Shown here: piece after piece, positions 8,621 to 16,541 of the stretch
How the letters are laid out: every line of letters begins with the position of its first letter
Numbering within the stretch: position 1 is the first letter of the stretch
NCBI GenBank assembly: GCA_937883885.1
Contig: CAKZXL010000627.1
Location: 1 to 64,000, forward strand
DNA: 64,000 nucleotides
Direction: 5' to 3'
DNA from: an uncultured Aquincola sp.
GTDB taxonomy: Bacteria; Pseudomonadota; Gammaproteobacteria; Burkholderiales; Burkholderiaceae
Made by a program: the position numbers and the translations under genes
Notes under the pieces: model-generated
The model's database searches: none
Told to the model about the DNA's origin: nothing
What the model saw: the letters and a program-made list of their open reading frames with translations, nothing else

Positions 8621-9508
8621 TCAGACGCGCTCGATGCGCTTCCAGCCGAACATCCCGTTGGGACGCACCGCCAGCACGACGAGCATGAAGATGTAGGGAA
8701 CCACCGAGGCTGCGTTGCCGCCGATCAGGGGATCGATGTAGGCCGATGTCAGCCCCTGCACGACGCCGACGATCAGCCCGGCCAGCAGCAGGCCCCGGAT
8801 CGACTCCAGTCCGGCAAGCAGTGCGACCGGAAGCGCCGCGAAGCCGATCTCCGACGACAGGAAGGTCAGCGACTTGCCGCTGAGGTAGACGATGGAGGAG
8901 ATCACTGACAGGATGCCGCCCAGCGCCCAAGCGAAAGCGATGGACCGTCGGACGCTGATCCCCATCGATAGCGCGATCTGGTGGTCTTCGGCCACCGCCG
9001 ACATCGCCAGCCCCGTGCGGCTGCGGTTGAAAAACCAGTGCAGACCGAGCGCGAACACGACCGCCACCGCGCCGGCCACGGCGAGGGAACGGGGCACGAT
9101 CATCTCGCCGATGATGAGTGGTTCGAGCGGGATCAGCGCCGGGAAGGCCCGTTCCTGCGGTCCCCAGATCACCAGAACCAGGCCCCGGGTGAGGATCAGG
9201 AGGCCAATCGTGACCATGATCATCGAGAACACCGACTCGCCGATCAAGCGGCGGAAGAACAGGCGCTCGATCGCCAGCCCCACCAGCACCGCGATGGCCA
9301 GCGCCGCGGCGATGCCGACGGCCGGATGCATGCCGCGTGAGGCCACCGCCCACCAAACGAGAAAGGCGCCGAGCACCAGCATCTCGCCGGTGGCCATGTT
9401 GAACACCTTGCTGGCGCGGTAGATGACGACGAAACCCATGGCCACCAGCGCGTAGAGCAGGCCGAGCAGCGCACCATTGATTGCGTAGTTGAGGAACTCG
9501 AGGATCAT
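8621..9508 (-). CDS. livH: ABC transporter permease LivH (cassette A)
   Basis: A 295-residue integral membrane permease with the LivH start pattern (hydrophobic helix, then a GFVVIYRASKVFN segment) and the coupling loop SRTGLAMSAVAED. It pairs with LivM. Its ATG overlaps the TGA of the preceding acyl-CoA synthetase gene (ATGA), so translation of ligase and permease is probably coupled. The short C-terminal tail ends FGWKRIERV, close to FGKAEIERV of the second LivH at 40.0 kb. Confidence 0.9.
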   Translation of the reverse strand: MILEFLNYAINGALLGLLYALVAMGFVVIYRASKVFNMATGEMLVLGAFLVWWAVASRGMHPAVGIAAALAIAVLVGLAIERLFFRRLIGESVFSMIMVTIGLLILTRGLVLVIWGPQERAFPALIPLEPLIIGEMIVPRSLAVAGAVAVVFALGLHWFFNRSRTGLAMSAVAEDHQIALSMGISVRRSIAFAWALGGILSVISSIVYLSGKSLTFLSSEIGFAALPVALLAGLESIRGLLLAGLIVGVVQGLTSAYIDPLIGGNAASVVPYIFMLVVLAVRPNGMFGWKRIERV

Positions 9509-11523
9509 CGCGAACTCGCGGAGTTGACGTCGGTGCCGACGACCTTGGCGCGCAGAACGCCCTGGCGGCCGTCCTGGTAGGTCACGGCGATCTGGCAGTC
9601 GATGTCGGTTTCACCAGCGTAAAGGCCGTCGATGAGAACGCGGTAGCGCTGTTCCAGGAACTCCCGGCGCAGCTTGCGCGTGCGCGTGAGTTCGCCTTCG
9701 TCGGCATCCAGTTCCTTGGGGAAGTTGGCAAATCGCACGACGCGCGAACCCTGGGGCAGGAAGGCGTTGATGCGCGCGATCTCGCCGCGCACCAGCGCGC
9801 GGATCTCCGGGCGCTGCGACAGGTCGGTGAAGGTCGAGAACGCGATGCGTCGTTCCTCGGCCCAGCGCGAGGCCACGCCCATGTCGATGTTGACCAACGC
9901 GGCCACCCAAGGCCGCGTCGCGTCGCCGAGCACCATCACGTCCTTGATGAAGGGCGAGAAGCGCAGTCGCGTCTCGATGAACTGCGGCGGATACGCGTGT
10001 CCGCTGGACAGCTTGACGAGGTGCTCCACGCGGTCGAGGAAGACGATCTCGCCGCGTTCGCTGAAGCGCACCGCGTCGCCGCTGGCAAACCAGCCATCGC
10101 GGTCGAGCGCGGCGGTCTTCTCGGGCTTGTTCCAGTAGCCGAGGAAGCCAGTGCCGCCCCGCAGCAGCAACTCTCCGCCGTCGTCGACCTTGGACTCCAG
10201 CGGTGCTCCGAAATCCGGTGCCACCGTCAACAGCGGCCCCACGGTCTCCAAGTCGTAGCGCTCGCCGCGGTGGCCGGCGATGAGGCCGAATTCCGAGCAG
10301 CCGTAGATGTTGCGCAACGGCACGCCCAAGGCGTGGAAGAGGCGGAACACGTCGGGCGCCATCGCGGTGCCGCCGGAGACGGCGATGCGCGAACGCAGGA
10401 AGCCGAACTGGTCGCGCACCGCGTGCAAGGTCAACAACTCGGCCAGGGGCAGCAGCAACCGTGCCGTCAGCGGCGCCTCACGGCCTTCGAGCCGCGCCAC
10501 GCGCACCGCGTGGCCGATGCGCACGCTCCAGCGGTACAGCGCGCGTGGCAGCCGTCCGGCGTGCAGCATGCGCGCCTCGATCGTCGCGGCGATGCTCTCC
10601 CACTGGCGCGGCCCGAACAGCACCAGGTGCGGCGACAGTTCGCGGATGTTGGGCAGCACTTGGTCGGGGCCCTCGGGGAAGTTGACCACCAGCGGGAGCA
10701 TCAGCCCGAGCGTGACACCCAGCAGTTGCTCGGTGATCCAGGCCAACGGGGTGTACGACAGGTACTCCATCCCGGGTTCGAGCGGCAGCGCGCTTAGCAT
10801 GCGGCTGGCGTTGTCCACGAGCCAGTGGTGGCTGACCATCACGCCCTTGGGCTTGCTGGTGGTGCCCGAGGTGTAGGTCAGCAGCGCCAGGTCGTCGGCG
10901 CGGCCAGCCTCGACGATCTCCGCGAAGCGGGCGGGGTGCCGCTCATGTTCCTTGCGACCCGCGGCACACAGCGGCTCGAAGGCATGCAGCAGATCGTGCC
11001 GGTACGACCACATGCCCGAATCGTCCCAGTAGGCGATGCCGCACAGCCCGGGGAGTCTGTCGGCAATGGCCAGAGCCTTGTCGACCTGCTCCTGGTCCTG
11101 CGCGAAGATGAATCGTGCCTGAGAGTCTTCGCACAGGTAGAGCAACTCGTCCGTGGTCGCATCGGGGTACACGGAGACGGTCTTCGCGCCCAGTGACTGG
11201 GCGGCGAACATCGACCAGAAATGCTCGGGCTCGTTCTCGCCGATGACCACCGCCGTGTCGCCGCGCTGCAGGCCGAGCGCTGCCGCGCCGAGCGCGAGCG
11301 GGCGCACCGTTTCGAGCACGTCGGCCCAGGTGTGACAGCGCCAGATGCCTTTGCGCTTGACGCGCTGTGCGAGCTGCTGAGGCCGGCTGCGGGCATGGCC
11401 CAGCAGCATCTGCGGCAGCGTCTGTGTCCGGGCGATGGCCGGGGTGGATGCACCGTTGTACGGCTTGGCCTTCAGCGGGGTGGCCTGCGGCGCTTGTTTC
11501 AGGATGGCTTGCGGCTTGTTCAC
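9505..11523 (-). CDS. Long-chain-type acyl-CoA synthetase embedded in the Liv transporter operon (cassette A)
   Basis: A 672-residue AMP-forming synthetase of the FadD/long-chain type. The phosphate loop TYTSGTTSKPKG is at 216-227 and the C-terminal TRTRKLRR motif retains the adenylation lysine. The start is GTG (11521-11523), overlapping the TGA of livG, and its own TGA overlaps the livH ATG, so livG, ligase and livH are translationally linked. It probably converts the imported acid to CoA ester at the membrane. About 35 residues of low-complexity N-terminus precede the fold. A second ligase occupies the identical position in the cassette at 40.9-42.8 kb. Confidence 0.9.
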   Translation of the reverse strand: MNKPQAILKQAPQATPLKAKPYNGASTPAIARTQTLPQMLLGHARSRPQQLAQRVKRKGIWRCHTWADVLETVRPLALGAAALGLQRGDTAVVIGENEPEHFWSMFAAQSLGAKTVSVYPDATTDELLYLCEDSQARFIFAQDQEQVDKALAIADRLPGLCGIAYWDDSGMWSYRHDLLHAFEPLCAAGRKEHERHPARFAEIVEAGRADDLALLTYTSGTTSKPKGVMVSHHWLVDNASRMLSALPLEPGMEYLSYTPLAWITEQLLGVTLGLMLPLVVNFPEGPDQVLPNIRELSPHLVLFGPRQWESIAATIEARMLHAGRLPRALYRWSVRIGHAVRVARLEGREAPLTARLLLPLAELLTLHAVRDQFGFLRSRIAVSGGTAMAPDVFRLFHALGVPLRNIYGCSEFGLIAGHRGERYDLETVGPLLTVAPDFGAPLESKVDDGGELLLRGGTGFLGYWNKPEKTAALDRDGWFASGDAVRFSERGEIVFLDRVEHLVKLSSGHAYPPQFIETRLRFSPFIKDVMVLGDATRPWVAALVNIDMGVASRWAEERRIAFSTFTDLSQRPEIRALVRGEIARINAFLPQGSRVVRFANFPKELDADEGELTRTRKLRREFLEQRYRVLIDGLYAGETDIDCQIAVTYQDGRQGVLRAKVVGTDVNSASSR

Positions 11524-12317
11524 GCGGCGGCCCCGAGATAGGCCTGGATCACCGCCGGGTCCGCCTGCACCTGCGCCGGCGTGCCATCGGCGATCTTGCG
11601 CCCGAAATCGAGTACGGCCACGCGGTCGGCCAGGTCCATCACCACCCCCATGTCGTGCTCGACCAGCACCACGGGGATGCGGCGCGCCTCGCGCACGTCG
11701 ATGACGAAGCGGGCCAGGTCTTCCTTCTCCTCGGTGTTCATGCCGGCCATCGGCTCGTCCATCAGCAGCACTTTCGGCTCCATGGCCAGCGCACGGCCCA
11801 GGTCCACACGCTTGCGCAGGCCGTAGCCGAGCGAACCCACCGGCTGGTGGCGGATGTTCTCGATCTCCAGGAATTCGACGATGTCCTCGGCCACTTCGCG
11901 GTGCCGCGCCTCTTCGCGCTGCGTCCAGGGAAAGTAGACGAAGGCCTGCGCGAGGCTGGAACGCATGCGCGAGTGCCGTCCGATCAGGATGTTGTCGAGC
12001 ACGGTCATGTGCGGAAACAGGTGCGTGCCCTGGAACGTGCGTACGACACCATCGCGGGCGATCGCGTGCACCGCGCAGCCGAGGATGTCGCGGCCTTCAT
12101 AGGTGAGTTGCCCCTGCTGCGGACGGTAGAAGCCGCTGAGCACGTTCAGCAGCGAGCTCTTGCCGGCGCCGTTGGGGCCGATCACGGCGAGCATCTCGTC
12201 GGCACGCACTTCGATGTTCACGTCCGACAGCGCAGTGACACCGCCGAAGCGCAAGGTCACACTGTCGGCTTTCAGCACCACGGAGGCGGTGGTCGTGGAC
12301 ACTTGGACTGGCGACAT
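11520..12317 (-). CDS. livG: ABC transporter ATP-binding protein LivG (cassette A)
   Basis: An ABC ATPase of about 265 residues. Walker A GPNGAGKS lies near residue 47, Walker B VLLMDEP downstream, and the LivG-type C-terminus reads GTPAQVQADPAVIQAYLG. The signature region reads LGYGLRKR instead of the more usual LSYGQQRR pattern. A GTG at 12318-12320 directly precedes the ATG at 12315-12317; I chose the ATG. It pairs with LivF. It starts 4 bases after the ACAD stop and overlaps the ligase start. Confidence 0.9.
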   Translation of the reverse strand: MSPVQVSTTTASVVLKADSVTLRFGGVTALSDVNIEVRADEMLAVIGPNGAGKSSLLNVLSGFYRPQQGQLTYEGRDILGCAVHAIARDGVVRTFQGTHLFPHMTVLDNILIGRHSRMRSSLAQAFVYFPWTQREEARHREVAEDIVEFLEIENIRHQPVGSLGYGLRKRVDLGRALAMEPKVLLMDEPMAGMNTEEKEDLARFVIDVREARRIPVVLVEHDMGVVMDLADRVAVLDFGRKIADGTPAQVQADPAVIQAYLGAAA

Positions 12318-12321
12318 CACG

Positions 12322-13482
12322 TCAGGAAAACGCGTTGAGACCGGTCAGCGCCCGGCCGATGATCAGCTTCTGGATCTCGGTCGTGCCGTCAGGGATGGTC
12401 ATCATGCGCGCATTGCGGTACAGCAGTTCGACGCCGAAGTCCTTGGTGATGCCGTTGCCGCCGTGGATCTGCACCGCCTTGGAGGCCACGTCCACCGCGA
12501 TCTCAGTGGCATAGCACTTGGCCATCGCGCTCTCGACTTCGCTGCGCACGCCATGGTCGATCAAATTGAAGGCGCGGTAGATCAGCAGCCGCGCCGCGTC
12601 GAGCTGGATGGCCGCGTCGGCGAGCATGCCCTGGATGAGCTGGTGCTGGCCGATCGGCTTGCCGTGCTGGCGGCGCTCCTTTGCGTAGGCGACGGCCTTG
12701 TTCAGGGCCGCCTGCGCGATGCCCACCGAGGTCAGGCCGACCATCGGCCGCGCCTTCTCGAACAGGACGAGCGTGTTCTTCAGGCCGGTGCCGGCCTGGA
12801 TCATCATGTTGCCGGCCGGCACGCGCACGTTGTCGAAGAACAGCTGCGCGGTGGATGTGCTGTTCAAGCCCAGCTTGTCGATGTTGCGGCTTTCGTAGCC
12901 GTGCTCTTGCCGGTCGACCAGGATCATCGACAGGCCGCGTGCGCCGTCGTCCGAGGTCCGCACGATGACCATGCAGAAGTCGGAGTAGTGACCGTTGGAG
13001 ATCCAGGTCTTCTCTCCGTTGACGATGTAGTGATCGCCGTCGGCCTTGGCGCGGCAAGTGACCTCGGCCACGTTGGAGCCCACGCCCGGCTCGCTGATGC
13101 CGCTGCAGGCGATGATCTCGGCGCGCACCATGCGCGGCAGGTACTTCTGCCGCATCGCGTCGTTGGTACAGACCTCCAGCGAGTAGGCACCGAGCTGCTG
13201 GATCAGCAACGAGATCGCCACGTCACCCGAGACGCGGGCGAGGTTGTCGTACATCATCGCGTAGGTCAGCCAGGGCATGCCCATGCCGCCGTGGGCCTCC
13301 GAGATCAGGCCGTTGCCACCCATGCCGTAGGGCAGCATCATCTGGAAGATCTCCAGCATGCGCTCCTTCTCGATCAGCTTGTCCGGCTGGTAGCGGCGCA
13401 CGATGGGCTCGAGCTTGGTCTCGAGAAAGCGGTTGAAGCCCTCGACAGCGAGGCGTTGTTCGTCGGTCGGCAGGAAGTTCAT
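12322..13482 (-). CDS. Acyl-CoA dehydrogenase with Asp in place of the catalytic Glu
   Basis: A 386-residue ACAD with a full-length fold, GISEPGVGSNV flavin motif and TWISNG segment. The C-terminal catalytic motif reads PDGTTEIQ: the usual Glu of EGT is Asp365, and the alternative IVD-type position reads FEKARP, also without a matching Glu. Asp365 is therefore the likely base. Glu-to-Asp replacement is associated in the literature with cyclohexanecarboxyl-CoA-type dehydrogenases, which would suit an alicyclic substrate; this is inference. It precedes livG by 4 bases in the same operon. A start at ATG 13480-13482 fits the family length. Confidence 0.88.
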   Translation of the reverse strand: MNFLPTDEQRLAVEGFNRFLETKLEPIVRRYQPDKLIEKERMLEIFQMMLPYGMGGNGLISEAHGGMGMPWLTYAMMYDNLARVSGDVAISLLIQQLGAYSLEVCTNDAMRQKYLPRMVRAEIIACSGISEPGVGSNVAEVTCRAKADGDHYIVNGEKTWISNGHYSDFCMVIVRTSDDGARGLSMILVDRQEHGYESRNIDKLGLNSTSTAQLFFDNVRVPAGNMMIQAGTGLKNTLVLFEKARPMVGLTSVGIAQAALNKAVAYAKERRQHGKPIGQHQLIQGMLADAAIQLDAARLLIYRAFNLIDHGVRSEVESAMAKCYATEIAVDVASKAVQIHGGNGITKDFGVELLYRNARMMTIPDGTTEIQKLIIGRALTGLNAFS

Positions 13483-13521
13483 CGTTGGCTCGGTATGTCG
13501 GTGCGTTTGGCTCGGGGGCGC

Positions 13522-14289
13522 TCAGCGCGCGCTCATGCGTGCGCCGGCATCGATGTGCAGGCAGGTGGCGTTGATGTAGGCGTTCTCGACCACGCTGCGA
13601 ACCAGCAGCGCCAACTCTGCGGGACTGCCCATGCGGCGAGGAAACAGGATCATGCGGTCGACGATCGCCTGGGCGACCTTCTGGGGCAGGCCGGCGACCA
13701 TCGGCGTGTCGAACAGCCCAGGCGCCACCGCTACGCAGCGAATGCCGTGGTCGGCCAGGTCACGCGCCACGGGCAAGGTCAGGCCGATGACGCCGGCCTT
13801 GCTGGCGGCATACGCCGCCTGCCCCATCTGCCCGTCCTGCGCGGCGCCCGATGAGAGGTTGACGATCACGCCGCGCTCCCCGTCCTCGGGTTCGTTGCGC
13901 GTCATCGCCACCGCGGCCAAGCGCAGCACGTTGAAGGTGCCTGTCAAGTTGACGGCGATGACCTTGTCCCAGATCGCCAACGGGAAGGGCTTGCCATCGC
14001 TCACGGTCTTGGAGGCGTCCGGCACGCCGGCGCAGTTCACGCAGACGTGGACGGCGCCGAACCGGCCGAGTGCCTGGTCAATGCCGGCCTGGACCTGGGC
14101 CTCGCTGGTTACATCCACCGGGACGAACAACGCAGCGTCGCCGGCGCCAGCGGCCACCTCGGTGCCGCGCTCGGCATCGCGGTCGAAGAGCACCACGCGG
14201 GCGCCGGCGGCCAGAAGTGTCTCGGCGACGGCGCGGCCGAGTCCGGAGGCGGCTCCGGTGACGACAGCGACCTTGCCCGACGGATTCAT
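13522..14289 (-). CDS. HSD10-like 3-hydroxyacyl-CoA dehydrogenase (SDR)
   Basis: A 255-residue SDR. TGAASGLG is at 11-18, NCAG at 85-88 in place of NNAG, Ser147 and Y160-x3-K164. Segments EDGERGVIVN, GQAAY, and APGLFDTP match the type-2 3-hydroxyacyl-CoA dehydrogenase (HSD17B10) subfamily, which oxidises 2-methyl-3-hydroxybutyryl-CoA and related branched or steroid substrates with NAD. It sits between a thiolase and an ACAD, giving the third beta-oxidation step of this operon. ATG at 14287-14289. Confidence 0.88.
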   Translation of the reverse strand: MNPSGKVAVVTGAASGLGRAVAETLLAAGARVVLFDRDAERGTEVAAGAGDAALFVPVDVTSEAQVQAGIDQALGRFGAVHVCVNCAGVPDASKTVSDGKPFPLAIWDKVIAVNLTGTFNVLRLAAVAMTRNEPEDGERGVIVNLSSGAAQDGQMGQAAYAASKAGVIGLTLPVARDLADHGIRCVAVAPGLFDTPMVAGLPQKVAQAIVDRMILFPRRMGSPAELALLVRSVVENAYINATCLHIDAGARMSAR

Positions 14290-14302
14290 GCGCGGCGCTC
14301 CG

Positions 14303-15553
14303 TCAGCGGCCGAGGATGGTGATCGCGCAGACGGCCTCCTCGATGCCGTACAGGCCGCCGCCGTTCTCGGCCATGGCCAGCCGGGCGCCCTGCACCTGGC
14401 GAGCGCCGGCCTCGCCGCGCAGCTGCGTCACCAGCTCGTGCAGCTGGCCGATGCCGGTGGCGCCGATCGGGTGGCCCTTGGATTCCAAGCCGCCGGAGGT
14501 GTTGATGGGGATGCGTCCGCCAATCGTGGTGGCACCACTCTCGGCCAGCGCACCGCCGGCGCCGAATTCGCAGAACCCCAGGTTCTCCGACTGCACGATC
14601 TCGCCGATGGCGGTGGCGTCATGCACCTCGGCCACAGAGATCTCCTGCGGCCCCACGCCGGCGCGCTCGTAGGCCAGTTTGGACGCCTTGACGGTGATGT
14701 GCTGGCCGACATCCTCCGGTTTGCGCGTGGTGCCGGTGGCCACCACCGAGGCGAGCACGCGGACCGCGCGGCGCCGGTCGGCCAGGCGGGACAGCGCCGC
14801 CTCCGAGCAGACGACGGCGGCCGCGGCCCCGTCGCTGATCGGCGCGCACATCGGCAGCGTCAGCGGGTAGGTGATCGGTGGCGCGTCGAGCACCTGCTCG
14901 ATCGTGTAGGTGTTGCGGTACTGCGCCAGCGGGTTGTGCGCCGAGTGGCCGTGGTTCTTGGCCGCCACCGCGGCGAACTGTCGCTGCGTGGTGCCGAACT
15001 CGCGCATGTGGAAGCGCCCGAACGCGGCATAGATGTCCATGAACAGGCTGTACGGCGCCTTCGAGGTGCTCCCCTCGGGCGGCTCGATGCCGCTGCCCAT
15101 GGCCAGCAGTGTCGTCTTGTTGCCCTCGATGTTCTGCAGATCCCAGGCGCCATCGAAGACGCTGAACATCTTGGCCTTGTCAGCGCAGAACATCTTCTCG
15201 GCGCCGATCGCGAGGGCCACCTCCACTTCGCCCGAGCGCACGGCCTGCACCGCCAGGTTGAAGGCAGAGCTGGCGCTGGCACAGGCGTTCTCGAGGTTGT
15301 AGACCGGAATGCCCTCGATGCCCAGCGGGCGCAGCGCGATCTGCCCGCGCACCATGGTCTGGCCCTCCAGCACACCCTGGGTGGCGTTGGAGAAGTAGGC
15401 GGCCTGGATGTCGGCGGTCGCGAGCCCGGCGTCGGCGAGCGCGGCGTTCACCGCATCGGCCGTGAGCTGCTTGATGCTGCGGTCAAGGAACTTGCCGGTC
15501 GGGGTCATGCCGACGCCGGCGACGTAGACGGAAGGAAGGACGACGGTGCTCAT
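14303..15553 (-). CDS. SCP-2/lipid-transfer-type thiolase
   Basis: A 416-residue thiolase-fold protein of the SCP-x branch. The nucleophile is Cys91 in ENACASAS; a VHDATAIGE segment and GGLESKGHPIGATG supply the other active-site loops. It should cleave 3-ketoacyl-CoA, in this branch often with a 2-methyl group or a bulky chain. Two ATGs are possible, 15563-15565 and 15551-15553. The second is preferred because the GGAG within codons 1-2 of the longer version sits 6 bases before it. The gene follows a crotonase and precedes HSD10, completing a spiral with the ACAD downstream. Confidence 0.87.
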   Translation of the reverse strand: MSTVVLPSVYVAGVGMTPTGKFLDRSIKQLTADAVNAALADAGLATADIQAAYFSNATQGVLEGQTMVRGQIALRPLGIEGIPVYNLENACASASSAFNLAVQAVRSGEVEVALAIGAEKMFCADKAKMFSVFDGAWDLQNIEGNKTTLLAMGSGIEPPEGSTSKAPYSLFMDIYAAFGRFHMREFGTTQRQFAAVAAKNHGHSAHNPLAQYRNTYTIEQVLDAPPITYPLTLPMCAPISDGAAAAVVCSEAALSRLADRRRAVRVLASVVATGTTRKPEDVGQHITVKASKLAYERAGVGPQEISVAEVHDATAIGEIVQSENLGFCEFGAGGALAESGATTIGGRIPINTSGGLESKGHPIGATGIGQLHELVTQLRGEAGARQVQGARLAMAENGGGLYGIEEAVCAITILGR

Positions 15554-15573
15554 CGGACGCTCCATGGCGGGTG

Positions 15574-16374
15574 TCAGTAGCCCTTGAACTCGGGCTTGCG
15601 CTTGCCGACGAAGGCGGCGAGGCCTTCGCGGATGTCGTGCGAGTGGCGGTGGGCGTCGAGCACCAGCCGTTCCAGCCGCAGGGCGGTGGCCTGGGGCTGC
15701 TCCATCCCATCCGCCACGGCCTGCTTCATGCGGCGCAGCACGAGCGGGCTCTTGGCGGCGATGCCGGCGGCCAGCCTGTCGACCTCGGTCGTGAGCTCGG
15801 TGTCGGGCACGACCCGGTTCACGAGCCCGAGAGGCACCAACTCGGCCGCGGGCATCGTGTCGCCGGTGAACAGCAGGTACTTGGCCGCCGTCGGCCCGAT
15901 GCGCCGCGGCAGCACGGCGGCACCGCCGGCTCCCGGGAAGACACCGAAGTTGGCGTGGGCGTCGCCGATGCGTGCGCTCCCGGCGGCGACGATCAGGTCG
16001 CAGGCCATCGCGAGTTCGAGGCCACCGGCCATCGTCAGACCGTTGAGTGCGGCGATCGTCGGTTTGGGCAAGGCGCGCAGTCGATCGATCATGCCTGCGA
16101 CGCGATCGAGGAAAGCGTTCAGCGGATCCTCGGCTTCCGGCGCGGCGGTGCCGCCCGCGAACACACCTTTGAGGTCTGCACCGGCGCAGAAGGCCTTGCC
16201 CGCGCCGGTGAGCACGACGACCCGCACGCCGCGATCACGCTCGATGCGATCGACCGCGTCGGCGAGTTCGTCGCACAGCACGTCCGACAGCGCGTTCATC
16301 GCCTCGGGCCGGTTCAGCGTGAGCCAAACCGTCTGTGCGCGCTGCTCGTAACGCAGTGCGCTATATGGATCCAA
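15574..16374 (-). CDS. Crotonase-fold protein lacking both canonical glutamates
   Basis: A 266-residue enoyl-CoA hydratase/isomerase-family protein, first gene of the minus-strand operon. The oxyanion-hole segments AFCAGAD (61-67) and AMAGG-like TMAGGLE (114-120) are intact. The two catalytic Glu positions of rat crotonase are replaced: His140 in GDAHANFG and Tyr166 in AKYLLFTG. The reaction is therefore uncertain; hydrolase, isomerase or hydratase are all open. The start is TTG (16372-16374) with GGAGAG about 7 bases upstream; no ATG exists before the first core strand. Another crotonase at 55.6 kb carries the same His/Tyr pair at the same residue numbers. Confidence 0.82.
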   Translation of the reverse strand: MDPYSALRYEQRAQTVWLTLNRPEAMNALSDVLCDELADAVDRIERDRGVRVVVLTGAGKAFCAGADLKGVFAGGTAAPEAEDPLNAFLDRVAGMIDRLRALPKPTIAALNGLTMAGGLELAMACDLIVAAGSARIGDAHANFGVFPGAGGAAVLPRRIGPTAAKYLLFTGDTMPAAELVPLGLVNRVVPDTELTTEVDRLAAGIAAKSPLVLRRMKQAVADGMEQPQATALRLERLVLDAHRHSHDIREGLAAFVGKRKPEFKGY

Positions 16375-16541
16375 GACTCTCTCCGTGCTTGATTCTTTTA
16401 TGGGTGTCTCCCGAGGGCGGGAGCGCGGATCACATCGGAAAGGCTAAAGGGGCATTGTGAAACTGTCAAGCGTTAGGTAGACTTCTGGCTCCAACCAAGC
16501 GCCGGCGTGGCCAGCGCAAGTCGGTCATCCGAAACCAAGAG
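16375..16541. promoter_or_regulatory. Divergent promoter region between the two large operons, with a weak copy of the shared operator
   Basis: This 167-base gap separates the minus-strand crotonase operon from the plus-strand ligase operon. For the plus strand a plausible promoter is TTGTGA (16455-16460), a 17-base spacer and TAGACT (16478-16483). The half-site GTTAGG (16472-16477) abuts the -10. The left half (16462-16467, ACTGTC) is poor, so the full site matches the CCWAAC-N4-GTTWGG palindrome at only 9 of 12 positions. The GTTAGGTAGACT string is nearly identical to GTTTGGTAGACT at 34669. Promoter assignment is by eye. Confidence 0.45.

Noticed and set aside
13504..13510. GTTTGG half-site between the ACAD and HSD10-like genes
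   Set aside because: No partner half at the right spacing; inside an operon with a 39-base gap.
16323..16338. CCAAAC half-site near the start of the first crotonase as a further operator copy
   Set aside because: The second half (TGTGCG) does not match GTTWGG; it lies in coding sequence and is probably chance.
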